Shown here: one piece after another, positions 38,201-52,000 of the stretch
Layout of the letters: the number at the start of each line of letters is the position of its first letter
Position numbering within the stretch: position 1 is the first letter of the stretch
From: Enoplosus armatus
Lineage: Eukaryota; Chordata; Actinopteri; Centrarchiformes; Enoplosidae
DNA: 64,000 nucleotides
Assembly: GCF_043641665.1 (NCBI RefSeq)
Contig: NC_092180.1
Span: forward strand, 7,805,891-7,869,890
Reading direction: 5' to 3'
The notes under the pieces: generated by a model
What the model saw: the letters and a program-made list of their open reading frames with translations, nothing else
Databases searched by the model: none
What the model was told of the DNA's origin: nothing
Made by a program: the position numbers and the translations under genes

Positions 38201-38704
38201 CAAGGGCTTCACCATGCAGCACGCCTCGGGTATTAAGCCGGCCGAGCTCAAGAAGATGGTGGACATGCTGCAGGTCAGAGCAGACTGAAAAGGAGAGCTG
38301 AGAATGTCTTGGTGTGCGACCTCAGAGCTGTTTTTCTAATCTTTTTGCTGTTTTTGTGTGCAGGACTCTTTCCCCGCCCGTTTCAAGGCGGTCCACGTCA
38401 CTCACCAGCCCTGGTACTTCACCACTACATACAATGTGGTCAAACCCTTCATGAAGAGCAAGCTGCTGGAGAGGGTATGTGCAGAGGGCACTTGCTATCA
38501 ACCAATTTTATCCAATTTGCATCATCCCCTCTAAATACTGCTCATTCCTTTCCTCAGGTCTTCGTGCACGGGGACGAGCTGGACAGCTACGTCAAAGAAT
38601 TCGACGCAGACATCCTGCCTGCAGATTTTGATGGGAAAGCCTCTGTTGCTGACTGCCTGGCCATCGCCACCAAGCTTTTTGGCTCTGAAGACACTGCCCT
38701 TTGA
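35243..38704 (+). CDS. rlbp1: rlbp1 (CRALBP, cellular retinaldehyde-binding protein), complete
   Basis: Cytosolic carrier of 11-cis-retinal/retinol in the visual cycle of RPE and Mueller glia. Seven coding exons: 35243-35251, 35832-35960, 36098-36302, 37219-37397, 38115-38273, 38364-38474, 38558-38704; every join keeps frame and gives 312 aa (human 317). The CRAL-TRIO N-terminal helical part is about 62-125 ([13 protein letters not shown]), and the CRAL-TRIO lipid pocket about 130-295 ([54 protein letters not shown]). Arg233 in DSFPARF corresponds to the human residue Arg234. The start is an ATG in strong context (ACCATGG) in a nine-base coding exon (MAA) before GTAAGT; the next exon's [12 protein letters not shown] aligns with human VGTFRMVPEEEQ. 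A complete hAT MITE lies in intron 4. abhd2 is the convergent neighbour. The a/b ohnolog is not decided. Confidence 0.98.
37475..38089 (+). mobile_element. complete hAT MITE in rlbp1 intron 4
   Basis: Terminal inverted repeats CAGTGGTG (37475-37482) and CACCACTG (38082-38089) bound a non-coding 615-bp element of the very common teleost family starting CAGTGGTGGAAGAAGTACTCAG. The flanking octamers GAAATACA and AAAATAAG share the core AAATA, compatible with a decayed 8-bp duplication. The right end lies 25 bases before rlbp1 exon 5. Confidence 0.8.
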
Positions 38705-39324
38705 AAGATCCTCCCATTTCAAACCCCAGAGTTTTAGTGTCCTTCACCCTAGATGCTTCTTTTGTGATCAGATCAGATATGTGGTCTATTTTGAAGCTAT
38801 GTTGACATTTTTTATTATTATTCAGGCAGTGAGCAAAAAGAAGTATCAGAGTTAGGAGCAATGGATGGTTTGCAAACGAGTAATATACGGTGATATAAAT
38901 GGGAAAGAAAAAGGATGTTTAGATATTACAGAGAGAATGATAATTGATGGTTAATGTTGGTTATTTTACAGCGCTTGTTACTTTTCGAGGGAAAATGAGA
39001 GAGCTGATAATGTGATGATGCAGCACACATCCAGAACGAGTCAGACTGAGTTTGGTTTCTTCGCCTTAAAAATGAATTTCACAGCATACAGAACAGCCTC
39101 GTGCCTACAATCCTGTCAGATGAATGAGTCCAGAAGTGTGTCACAGTCTCGGGGGTGACTTTTAGAAAGATATGAAGAGGGATAATGGATAAACCTGCAT
39201 TTGATTATTGTTTTAGGAGCAGGAGCCTCCTGATGCAGTGCCATGGAAACACTTTGTCTCAACAGCCTTGTTTGAGTTGTGACACTCAGATGCCGGATGT
39301 GTGCACGGGATTGAGACATTTTCA

Positions 39325-39330
39325 ATTAAA
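39325..39330 (+). terminator. rlbp1: possible rlbp1 polyadenylation signal
   Basis: ATTAAA about 620 bases after the stop codon, followed by TGTTTTATATG. It is a weaker variant signal; no AATAAA was noticed between the stop and here. Confidence 0.35.
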
Positions 39331-39429
39331 TAGATTTTGATGTTTTATATGAGTTGTCATTTTTCATCATCCGTCTCCCTGTTATTTCACCTGATGTGTG
39401 TTTCACAAAGCAAAACTATTAGTTAAACC

Positions 39430-39740
39430 AGGTTTAAATAAGATGTAAGTACAAACGTATAAGTACAAAAGTATTGGCATCAAACTATACTAAACTATAC
39501 TAAGTATTAATAACAAGCTATGGTGTAGCTTAATCTTTGTCATATTTAAATTGTTGATAATATTTTGTAATAATTATCTTAGTAACTCAATTTATCAAAT
39601 AAGTGTAATGGGGTAAAACGTATTTCCCTCTGAAATGCAGTGGAGCAGAAGTATAAAGTAATATAAAAATACTCAAGTAAAGTACAAGTACCTCACAATC
39701 ACACTTAAGTATAGTAATTGGTATACTTTCCACCATTGCT
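39430..39740. mobile_element. degraded hAT MITE, 'CAGTGGTGGAAGAAG' family
   Basis: AAGTATAAAGTAATATAAAAATACTCAAGTAAAGTACAAGTACC followed by ACTTTCCACCATTG repeats the right-end order of 37475-38089, with several substitutions in the terminus. It lies between the rlbp1 and abhd2 3' ends. Confidence 0.6.
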
Positions 39741-40305
39741 GCAGACTACCATGGTCAGGCTAATTTTCAGGTTTAGCATCACCAGTGTTACAGTCAATCT
39801 GACTGACCATCTGACCAACAGTGTTTTCTCCAAAGTTCCTCCCTGAAGGTTCCTCTTTACATTTGCAGTTCATGTCAAATATACCACATAAAAGAAACAA
39901 GTTAAACCCATGGATGTAACGTGTAAAGTAGCATTTTCACCACTTGTTCCTCTTAAAAAGTCACTTACATAAAATTAAAGACACAGATATTAAAAATACA
40001 AGCAGGGGAGGCAGCTAATCTGAAGCTATTGAAACTGTATCGTCACAATGTGGAGGCTGTTATGTCACTTGTACAAACTAAGTAGCTAAAGTTGTACAGA
40101 GTTGAAAAGATAATTAAGCGCTTACAATGCGGTCGCCACAAGGGGGCTCAACTGCATTATAAATTAAAAAGGTCCATGTCCTCCTCCCGTCCTTTAATCC
40201 AATAACCATGTCCGGTATAAGTATTAATATCAGATAACAGCTTCTTTTCTTTTCTCGTATCTAACTGGCAAGTAAAGAGAAAAGGAAACGTTGTTTTTCT
40301 TTTGA

Positions 40306-43300
40306 GAAAATAATTTATTTCGGAACACAATAACCATATTTCCTCACATATTTAGATCACACACACCACTGGTTTTCTTCAACAAAAACACCCAGTGTTC
40401 AATATCAGAGTACATCATGTTGTGTGACTATGTGTGCCCCTTCTAGTCATCGCCACGTCCCTTAACCGTCTTTCAGCATCAAAATGTTTGTAAACACAAA
40501 ATTAAAGCCGTAATGATGATTACTGTGGGTTAACATACTGTGGGCTCTCATCCACTTTCTTGGCCTGACAAGATTTCAAGTGAAAAAAAAAATCCTTTTA
40601 GAGGAACACAACACAAGCAATGTTCATCCAAATCCACGGTGTATTTTTGGATTCACTGGCATTTAAAGTCACCAGAGAATTTGAATTCTTCAGTTTCCAA
40701 GCAATTAAACATGAGCCCACAATCTTGAGAAAACAAGATGCTTGAAGCACTGGAGTTAGGATAAATACAACGGAGTACATTTTTATAATCAATACAGTAA
40801 AACAACATGTCAGATCCCACACTCCATGAGAAAATTATCTGAATGTAAAGGACATGTTTTGGTCTAATATACTTTGAATTCCTCCTGGTTGGTTATTGCC
40901 TTTATTTTTCATACCTGTTCCCTCAAATATTTGAATATACACTATCTTTATATATTTCTTTAGCTTTTTTTCGTTGTTAAAGTGAAGAAGTTTTGGTTTT
41001 TGTCAATCAGAGGTGGTGATATGACACAGTACACACATACTGTATGTTTACTCATCAACACTCACACTCTGATGCATTTGCACAAGCAAACAACACAAGT
41101 CGTAATAACAAATACAAAATACAAAAAAAAAATACCCAAAGTAATCAACTAGAAAAAAAATACATCCAAATAATACATCCAAACCTGCATTTTTGTGCAA
41201 AGTTCTCAAAACAAAAAATCTCAAAAAGAACAAAAATGGCTCATACTGCAGAAAATGGGTTTGTGCTGGTGTCATCAACATCCATCAGATGTTTCTACAA
41301 GCCAGAATAAATCCAAACCACACCCCAATTTATGTTGAAATGAGAGCTGTGGACAGAGTGAACCATGAACCATGTAGTCTCTCTGCGGGTGAATTGAGAG
41401 GATGTTTGCCGTGAATGACTGGCAGTTGTAGTTTTGTCTCCCTGACAACAGATGGCAACAGTGATTTGTGGTTTGAACAATGGAGGATGAAAGGGCAAAG
41501 AAAGAAGGTTGTGGCTCGGACAGATCGATCCAAACAGTAAGTTTGTAAGTGGATCAGGTGTCGGCCATGATGTCATGATCCATATTAAATACAGTTTCAT
41601 CGTCGATGTCATTATAACATTTAGTGTTCCCACTTTCGGTTCCATTAATTCAGTCATGGCGGGCTGCTGACGTACTGCCACATCAACCCCTGGTCTCATT
41701 TTCCCCTTACAGCCCATAAAGATGATTGCAATGAGCTCCACACAGTGAGGTGTGCAGATTTTAAATGTGGGAAAAAAGAGGGCTCGGATCGGTACTCTGT
41801 ACTGAGTTGAGAGGGATAAAGTTGGATCTGTGAATCCCTATTTTTTTCATATAAGCCAAGCCAGCATTGGTGAGATAAATACCTGGATTTGATAGTATTT
41901 GCACAGAACAATCTGCACGAAAAGGATGTTTAATATAAACAAATTACATCTCATTAACCAACGGATCTCCATAAACTGTGGCCTTGAAATTGTCCTAGAG
42001 CCAAAGAACAACCAATTGGATTTCGATAGTGATCAGACTCACTATTACAGGACACAAACTACTCAAGCTACTACTTTAGGTCAAGAAAGAACTTAAATGC
42101 TCAGGATAATTATTCTTCAGCCATAGTTTTGTATGCAGTCAGAAGCGTCTTTAAACAAAAACTGAAAAACTGTTTAGCATCGACAAACGTTTTTTGACTC
42201 TTATAATTTCAGTTTTTAATATCCTGCACACTTCTATGATTGACAGTGTGCGCTATTAAATACATTCTTAGATCAAATAAATTGTCTTGATACGCCAAAC
42301 TTCCTGAAACTCAATTTAACGCTTTTACTTGGAAATACTATCACACCCAGGTCTTAAAACACACAAAATGTGGCCCAGCGTTACAAGAAGCGCTGTTGTC
42401 AATCAGTGCGTATCCCTTCATTTCAAACCATCCATCTGTCTCATCACAGTGTTCAGTAACAGGTTTTAGACTACAGATTACTTGGCTGGACTGGAAGAAG
42501 CTTCCTAAGCCCTTACAACAAGATCCGCAATACGTCCTCAGTCAGATTCAGGTTTTAAAAAGTCCACAGGTCCCATTATTGCAGTATGATTTCATCAAGA
42601 CACGTCTGAGATGGATTTCAGCAAATTCATTGCAGTTTTTAAATCCACCTGCTGTGTCGCAACAGCTTTAACGCTCAGCCCAGACAAGAAAATAAGAAAA
42701 GCTTTTTCAATGCAGTCTTTGAAACATAAATATTCCTTTGCATTAAAATCTGTCTTTTCTTTCTTGCATGCAGTGTTTCCCATCTAATTATACAATATAA
42801 CAATCACCAGTATGTTACAAACAATCCACTAAAATAAACATTTGGTTCAGTGTTGGTATCCTCTGCCCTCCTACTCATCACACCTCACAGCTCAGATTAT
42901 AAAGAAAATCTGCTTCACACTGCTGAGCTTTCCCTTTAAAGACAGCACCAGTCGTCTGCATTTTCAAAATCCAACCTGCAGGAAAGTGTACTGAGATGTT
43001 TGCACCAAATGAGATGTTTACAGGGTTGAGCACTCAGGGGCTAGCTAGTGGCAGGTCTGTGTCTGTGCAGTTAAGAGAAGGATATCAGAGTCTTGGCTGG
43101 ACCTGCAGCTGATCAAAGGCAGACGAAAGAGTAAGAGGGCTCAAAGACACGGACAGCAGACAACACAGGGAACATTTGAGTCATCTAACTTTTCGTTATC
43201 ATCCTCGCTCCCTACAGTTCTTCCTCTCGGTCACAACGAGTGGCTAAACCATCAATAACCTCCATATCTGTGCTTCAACTAATGAGGGAAAAGAAAAAGA

Positions 43301-44294
43301 AAAAAAAGATTGTGTCATACAGGGTGTAAAGTGCACTGAATCAAAGTGATAAATGCGACCGTGGGAATGTGCATGGATCCCATGTGGGGTTGATCCCTGG
43401 TCATGTCTGGTAAGCACTGAACACTTTCATTTCAAATGCCAAACACAAGTGCCAGGAGGTTTGTCATGAGCTGGAAATAATGTGTAAAACCCCACCATAA
43501 TACTTAATTTTTCAACTGTACATTTCTCAACAAACAACAGAGCCACAGTTCACTCAAAAGAGCAGACATTATAAAAGGGCCAACAGACCATGGACAGAGA
43601 AGTTGGATCACGCCTACAAAACACAAAGATCACATGCTCCGTCACGGGTCTTTAACTCTCGGTCTACACAGGCGCACATAGACATACACACTACATCTGT
43701 GAGTTACATACATACATACTACAAAGACGCTGTGTTGGTTAAGACAGCAGACTAGGCTATATGGCCTTGGCGGTGATAAGCAGTGAGCTTCTTACAGGTG
43801 CAGTAAATGGGCACCGACTGCAGCACAGTCCATGTTTACTGTAATAGGAGGCTTCATGTGTGCTCTTGTTTTTCACTGGACTACTCTAAAGTGGTGCTCG
43901 CACTTTCCTTTTAACGCCAGCTTGACTTCATCTCTCCTCATATTTGGTCAACGCCTCCATTAGCCAAGGGTCATTGTTGTGTACATGAAGAGAAACAAAA
44001 ATGTTCCTGCTCTGAATTCAAAGTCTTCGCAACGGAAAAGAGCACAAAGGCAGTTAGTTGTTTTAGTTCCTTCACATACTGTAAGGTGACGGTGATAACA
44101 AAGGGGGACTGTGGTGAAGGCGTGGAGACATGTGTGACGGGGGAGGTGTGGGTCGGGAGCGGTGAGTAGCACCAGAGGAGAAGGCAGAGAAGAGAGAGCA
44201 GTTTAAGGTTTAGTTCAGGTGTCTCCTCAGTGCTGGGACAGTGAGAGGGTGGGGAGGTGAGAGGGGGGAGAAAGAGTGGGAGACATACAGAGGT
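40306..44294 (-). other. abhd2: probable long abhd2 3' UTR
   Basis: About 4 kb after the abhd2 stop without another gene. In abhd2 sense, AATAAA occurs at 40906-40901 and 40319-40314. Human ABHD2 also has a long 3' UTR, so one of these could be the distal site. There are no splice-consistent exons and no recognised repeats in most of the interval. The end point is inferred. Confidence 0.35.
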
Positions 44295-45978
44295 TTAAGC
44301 TTTTTCCTCTGTGCAGGAGCTCTCACTCAGGTGGCCACTTTGGCACGGCGGTTTCTGTTTCTCCCACTGGCACATGGCGTTGGCGTAACCCACGATCACT
44401 TTGTCCATCCAGGTGAGGGGCTTGGGGAAGAGCACCGCGCCCTCGAAGAAGCCCAGGTGGCCTCCGTGTAGTGTCAGGGAAAAGATCACATTCGGCTTCT
44501 TTGCTAAAGGATGACACAGCACACACACTTACTGTTAGGCTTCTGTACTCTGCACAGCGTGTACTCATCAGTATCTGAAAGCCAACACTGAACACATGTC
44601 CAAATATGGGCTTGCCAGGGATTATTGTTACAGATAGTGAGGGTGTGTTTGAATGGTCAAACATATAACAGCATGACTCAACCTCTGGCAGGTATGTTTA
44701 AGTTTGAGCCAATCAATGATCTGCTAAAGATGCAATTTACCTAATAGCACCAGAAAAACAGAGAACTAAAAACACTACTTCTCTCCCGAATTACAAAATC
44801 AATGAATGTTTTCCAAACGTTAGGCTGTGAACGGTTAATTTAGTTCTTCCAATGTGTAACTTGGAGGTGATTATGATTACGAAGGTGGTTTTCCTTGCTT
44901 CTCAGGTTGTCACACTTAGCCTTTTGTTTCCTTGGCTGCCACAATAAGGCCAAAGTATGTGGACACGGCTGTCAATGGCTTTGTGTACAAAACATCCATA
45001 AAGAAATGTTTTTTGTGTGGAAGCACTTGGCTGGTCTGTACAGAGCCCCGACCTAAACCCCATCAAACTCTTTTAGGATGAACTGGAACGCCGACTTATT
45101 GACCGACATCAGTGTTGGACTTCACTAATGCTCTTGCAGCAGAATGGGAGCAAATGGCTGCAGCCAGGCTCCAAAATGTTGTGGAAAGCCTCCCAGAAGA
45201 GTGGAGGCTGTTACAGTGGCACATTAATGCTTGTGGTTTTAGAATGCCGTCCAGACCCGGAGCCACCGTCTCACCGGACGCTGAGTGACAGGTGGGAACA
45301 AAACGGTCTGGAGAACAGCTCGTGCTAAAATAAGCAAACCTGTTGCAGCAGTCATACTTGTTAAATTGACCTAACACTGCATCACAGCCACATTCAGTAC
45401 ATTAATGCAATAAAGAAACAATAACCTATGAACACTATGAATCAGAGGTGAAATACCTTGTACCTTATACCTTAAACCAAATATAACTTCTACATAACTG
45501 ACTTAATAGTAAGCTGTAAACTCTTCTTATCTGACGTTTTTAAATTACAGCACCAACACAGCGAGTGCATTTGTGTTGAGTCCTTCCCTGGTAGTCGTGT
45601 GTCTGAGTCACTGTATCACATTTTAGGGCAAAGGGGCAGCTGATCCTTCTTTCAGTAAGCGTTGCTCTCAAGAGACACATGTAGGATAGAGTCGCACGTA
45701 CTTCCAGTCGGGACTTATCCACCCACAAGCACACACCCACACACACACCCTCTTACATTAGGGATTTTCCTTTTCCAAAATAGTTGAAGTGGTCAGTAAG
45801 TTTAAATATAGCACAGGCTGAGGAGAAGGGACGCTTGATAGACACTGTGTAATGTGACTGCCTCTTGTTGTTTGTAAAATGAGGTTCAAACACTCTGGAT
45901 CCATTCCAGGAAAAGAATATCTGATGTTGGGAACCTGTGAAGGAGCTGAACTCACTTTAAACAGACAGATAAAAGGGA

Positions 45979-46010
<32 letters not shown>

Positions 46011-49000
46011 AGCTGCTGTAACACACCAAAAGACATTACTCATACACTTGACCTCTGTGCCACTCCCAGGGTGCGGAGCCAACTCGTCAGAAGGCCCTTT
46101 GAGATTGCAGACATGTTTTTTTTTGAGCACCAAATCTGGGGTGTCAACTGCAGCCATTAGTCAGACAGGACAAGCCTGTTGTATTAAAAAAAAGTCAATG
46201 GAGGATCAGAATATGTGCAGTCTGTCTGCAGGTACAAAGTACAAAGCTGCACTGTAGTGTATGGACCATTACTTTCAGTAATAAAAATTACTTTTCTTAT
46301 TGTGAAAATTAGTTTAAAACAAACCAATACATCTGGGTATTGTTAATTTTAGCACGTTTTAAACTAAGACACATATTTAGGTGTGTCCTTCAAGGTCATT
46401 ACTTTGACTTTGGGATTTTCCGACACCTGTTGCAGCCCCAGCACGGCAACAACAAGCCCACCGCCTCACTCACTGTTTGTCCTATTACTGAAGTAAATGG
46501 CCAATAAAAGATCATAACAATCTCAAGAAAGTGTACTTTATGGTTGCTAAGGTGAACAGTGTCAAAATAGCTTGTAAATATGTTTTTTTTAACACTGGGG
46601 TTTAGTACTGCTGCTGTTGTCGTGACGCATGCTGTTAGTTACCTGCTAGTGTGCGAGGGATGGTGAGCAGTGAGTCATGAACCAGAGGGTCATCGGCAGA
46701 GTTCACTAGCAGCAGTGGCACCTTTACCTGGATATAAAAACCCATCAGACATCAAACAAATACACAAACACGCCAAAAAGGGAAACATAACATGAGATGA
46801 TGTGAGGTGTATGCAAAAGCAGTTCTTACATTGTGAATGTAATGTACACAACTCTCCTTCTCATAGTACTCTTTGAGAGAGCTGTGGCCGTGGAATTTTC
46901 TGTTGAAACCCAAAAAAAGGGACGGGTCATTAAATAATCCCACTTCACAAATACATCACAGATGTTTCATATTCTCACCATTGACAAGTGCCAGGTAATA
47001 AATACAGATAACAAGCAACAATGAGAGCTGTGACTTTTACTTATTTGTTTCCCCACATACCTCATGATGTTGTCGTCGATCTGCATGAGGGACGTCGCCG
47101 TGTACAGCCGACTAAAATCTGCATCTATCATTTTAACTGAGCTTCCCCCAAACAGACTGTGCCTGCAACAAATACATACACACACACAAACATTATTCAG
47201 ATCACCCTGTGTAAACCTACCTCAATATGTTAATAGAATAATACTCATTATTTTGGTATTTGATTATTCTAAAAGGCCTTCGCCTGCTCTATCTCCCCTT
47301 CAGTAAAAAGAAAAAATACATAACCCTCTTCCTTTTCTGACTCTGCCTCTCTACCTCCCTAATGGTTTTCATACAGTCCCTTACTTTAAGTGTAACTTAT
47401 AGGCCCACTTTATTACTGTAAATACTGAGAGCAGAATAAAAGTTACTGTGTCAACCTGCTTAAACCGCACAGATCTTTCATGCAACGGTGATCTGCCTCT
47501 AGAGTCCAATACAGTCTCACAATGACTGTGATCAGGGCACTGAAAACCTCTGTGCTGTATCTACAGAGTGAGACATAGTTTTTTATGTGAATGTTTAGGG
47601 ATCGTTTAGAGAATTGACAAACCATGTTGTCTGTGAAGTTAAAGTAAAAGAAAATAAACGACGTGGATCGAACTTTACAGTAAAGAAAAACTATAAGGAA
47701 ACAATTTGTGCTGCATGTGCAGGACCCACAGTGATACCTGTGTGAGAGGATGATTTTCTTCATGTTGTCAGCCATGAGAAAGTTATAGAAGCGTCTGAAC
47801 TGGTCCCACTGTAGGAATGTTTCCTGGGCCCTGAGAGATAGAGACAAACACACAGGAAGTTAGCTTTGTGCAGCCTGTCTGCATTCCAAACAACACACTA
47901 AATGTCCCGTGTAATCCACGGGACAAAGAGTCACGCTGGTGGAGAGTAGCAATGGTGTCAGGCATTAACATGCAGCTCACTGACAGAGACAGGCTAAACC
48001 AACACAGCAACTAAAGATATTTAATGAATATATTTTCATTTTCCTTTTGGTATTTCAATACCATTTGAGATCAAAGACAACTGTAACAATAATCAAAAGT
48101 ATGCTTTATAAATCCACATTATTTGTGGAAAAGAGGGATCCACAGTTCTCAAGGAACGCTGGTTTGGACACTTATTTGAAAGGAGAATTCATTAAAAAAA
48201 AAAAGGGGGGGGGGGTGCAAATCCAATTTCACAAAAGGCCAGTCTCTAAAACACACCCTTCCCCACTGCCTACATCCAAACTTTAACAGACCCAGCCTGT
48301 TATGTCTGCCAAGAGACGCTGGCTGCATTTTAAACACAGAAGGTGTGGCTCAGTCCAACATGAACACAGTGTGCAGAGTCCGCTCTAAACAACCACATGC
48401 ACTTGTGGTTTAAAAACACCACCGTAATACATTTGTTTATCCTGCGTGTTCTGGACATGATGTTCAGTTGATTGCATCATACAGGCAAACCCTTCCACTC
48501 TTTATGCTCCTCTGATCAAATGAAATGGATTTAGGCAAAGGTGCATAATATAGAATACTCAGCCTGGAAACCCACAAACCATAACAACAACACTCTGAGG
48601 CTGATGGACCTTCAGGACAAGTTTTTACAATGAGTCTGTCTTGTTGGTCACATTAAAAGTTTTCAAAATGACAACAACAGAGTTCTATTTATCAAAGAAT
48701 AAAATATAAACAGAATAGCTGAATGATTGAACAGCTGTCAAGAGGTGCTTGGTAGACCCGTGACAAAACGCGTGATTATATTATGCATGCTCTAATTATT
48801 TTGTGGCATTATGCTGAGCTTAATTTATATTTAGAAATGTGTGCACATCGATTACCGGTGCTATAAAGGGGCTTTGATGATAAAATGCAATTTAATTAAG
48901 AGATGAGAGGACAACAACCCACCTGAGAGCGCTGTACCCCTGACAGACGCTGACACAACACAGCACTCGCTCCTGGTTCGTCTTGTTCTCGCCCAGGAAC

Positions 49001-52000
49001 TTGCACACGATGTTTCCACCCAGACTGAAGCCCACCACAATCAGCTGGGTCTGAGGATACGTCCGCTTGATGTAGCCGACCATAGAAGCAAACTCCCATG
49101 TGCACCCTGTAAGGGAAACAGTACAGTTACCGATCAATGCGTAACACGTTTTTCTCTGCTCAGCAGCTCCAGCTGAAGGTGCCTTTACTTCGGGGTAATA
49201 AATTTGTCTCTATCAGGCCTTTTAAATAAGCTCAGGTTTGAAATCTCTTATAATCTCTAATTCTAGGAGCTTTAGCAGCTCATATAGCCTTTTTAGCTTC
49301 TATTTTGATGATGCTGTACTGAGCTTTGTCTAAATGAAGGAAAAATATGATATCAAAATACATTGAACTAAAGCAGATTACATTAAAATGAAGTTAAGGT
49401 GCCACTAAAGGATTTAAAAAAAAACAAAACACTAATATCTAATATACTCTTAAAAAACGAATATCTCAATTGTGCTCACTGCTATGAGGCTTCTGGCCAG
49501 AGCTTCTTAAGCCTCAACCGCACCCGACAATTGGATGAGAGGTGCAGACTGAGACAAATATGATGATGCAGTATTACTGATCATCAGACCGAATCAAATC
49601 CTTTTTTGATTTTGAAAACTGGGTTATCATTTCTAGATACTCCTGATATAAAAAAGTGATTCTGAGGTGTAAAAGTAAAGGTCTCACCATAGGTAAACAT
49701 GCGTGGAGAGGTGAGTTCGATGTTGGGAAGAGCTCCCAGGTGGTTCAGCACAGCACACCGGTAACCATCCTTCTGGGCGTAATCCACAAAGGTCCGGATG
49801 TAATGTTTCTCGCTATGGTTACCAATACCAGGGCATATCACCATGGTGATGTCATCTGGTGAAACAGGCAGAAGGATTGGAGAGATATTTACCAGTGAGA
49901 AATATGTAAGCACAGATAAGAAGGGGAGTATGTGACTCTCCTAAACAGCACTGCAGCCGATCCAAAATAAAGGATTACGCTGTCTGTTAGATATAGGTTC
50001 TTTATAGGTTTTTGCTAATTAAATGTCATGTGAGTCTTAAGCTTTCTGAGAGGATCATAAGATCAAAGTTGAGGTGACAGGGTCAGGGCTCAGCTGAGGC
50101 TTTCAAAGAAAGGAATCCATCTTTAAAACTGCCCTGGATCCATGTTATGCCTCATTTAAAGATCAATGATTTGGGAACTGAACTGGTAACCCTGACAAAA
50201 AACTGGACATAATACCACTAGTTAATTTACTTCATCAGTCTGTTGTCCATATATCTCGAGTAAAGTATGATGTGTACAGCATGTGACACCCTCTATGCCT
50301 GACCCTCGAACTGGATAAGGGAAAAACTCTATCAGGAACAACAAAATGGGAGAAACCCCAGGAAGATCAGCAGAGGAGGGACCCCTCTTCAAGGAAGAAC
50401 AGGCACTCAATAGGTGTCACATTAACAGACTAGATAAAAAGTAGCAGTAGTAGAATTACAATATAAATACAAATAATTACAATATACAACTAAGAACTAC
50501 AAAATATATGAGATTTCTATGTTTGGAATGGCAGTAAAGAGTATCATCCAAATAGCAACAACCAACAAATGAAAATTGTTGCTAAAGAAAAAGTACATCT
50601 TGATAAAATGCATCACCTCCTGTCCGATGGTCCCCCAGTGGCTCAAAGAGGTCAAAGGTCGCGGTGGCCCCGTCCTGCATGGGTAAGTACTTCCTGATTC
50701 CACTGGGGTGAGGTGAGCTCACCCGACCAAGTTTACCATACAGTGCCGTCTGGAGGTGACCACTCTTGCCCCACAGTAAGGGAGGAATGTACCTGGAAAA
50801 CACAAAATTGGACTCTGCTATTAAATTTGATCTAGAAATATGAGCTTATTCTACTAATGCACCCGATAAGAGCACAAGGTTAGTGCCCGGAAATAACATT
50901 AACACAATGTTATCCTGAGCAGATGCATTTGCATTGATGGTTTATGACGCGGACATGGACATTCTGGCACATAGTTTGCATATAAACATGGTATAAAAAC
51001 TCTTTCCTCCCTGTAACAGTGAATCTCCTACACTAAGGAAATAAACAGGGTGTGAAATGAGGAGCTCTGTTGCATGTATTTGAATATACTCATGTCTGCA
51101 CTTGTCTGTGCTATGCACCTTATGTCTGTTACTGCGCTATTATTGTACGTATTTTTTATGTGGCAGCCTTTATGTCCAAGACAAATTTCCCTAGGGCCAA
51201 ATAAAGTAATCTTGAATCTTACAAAGTCACATTTCTGTTGCAGCTTTTTAAAAGGTTGCTTCATGCTCCCAACTTACGTCAATGTTTAACATCAGTCTGT
51301 TGCTATGTTTTGAGAAGTTACACCAAGCATGTGTACTTAAATTCCAGTGACACCTCTGTAGGAGTTAGCTGTAGGAGTCAAGTCTTTGGATTACGTAATA
51401 TTCCTTTGAAATATTGTGCCTTGTGTTGTGCATTATCATGAATCACAATCTTATTTCCACACTGAGACCAAAATAATGTGAACAACTTAACAGGAAAGCT
51501 GTTTTTTCAGCTGCCTGTCCTATCATATAAAAGCCAAAACTCCAATTTGTCTGCGAATGAATGAATGAATGTTCAGCTCATGTAACACTGTCATTCAGTA
51601 TAGATAGTTTCTGAAGCTATTCAAGGGGGAGCTTAGAAACATTCAAGTTCACAGGTTCAAATAAAAACAAACCAGACTCCATCTGCAAACACAAGCTTTT
51701 AACAGTACAAGTTCGACTTGTTCACAGTGTTTGAAAATGACTCATTAGCAAACATTTTAATGCCTTTTTCTCACTTTCTTTCCATTATATAACATCCTAA
51801 CTGGAATCTTGCTTGATAGACTTGATGAAGTGAGGAGTGGAGGAGAGGAGATGAGATAAACAAGTCCAGCATAGCTGTAAACGTAAGCACAGACGCGACG
51901 TGGACACTAGTTGTGTATACAGTACATAGACCAAAACACGAGACAGTAAGCAGACGCAGAAAGCAAAGGGTTCAATTACATCAACAGTTACACACGCCCT

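Noticed and set aside
41295..41741. 148-codon minus-strand frame downstream of abhd2
   Set aside because: No known family and no splice sites that join it to abhd2; it lies in the presumed 3' UTR.
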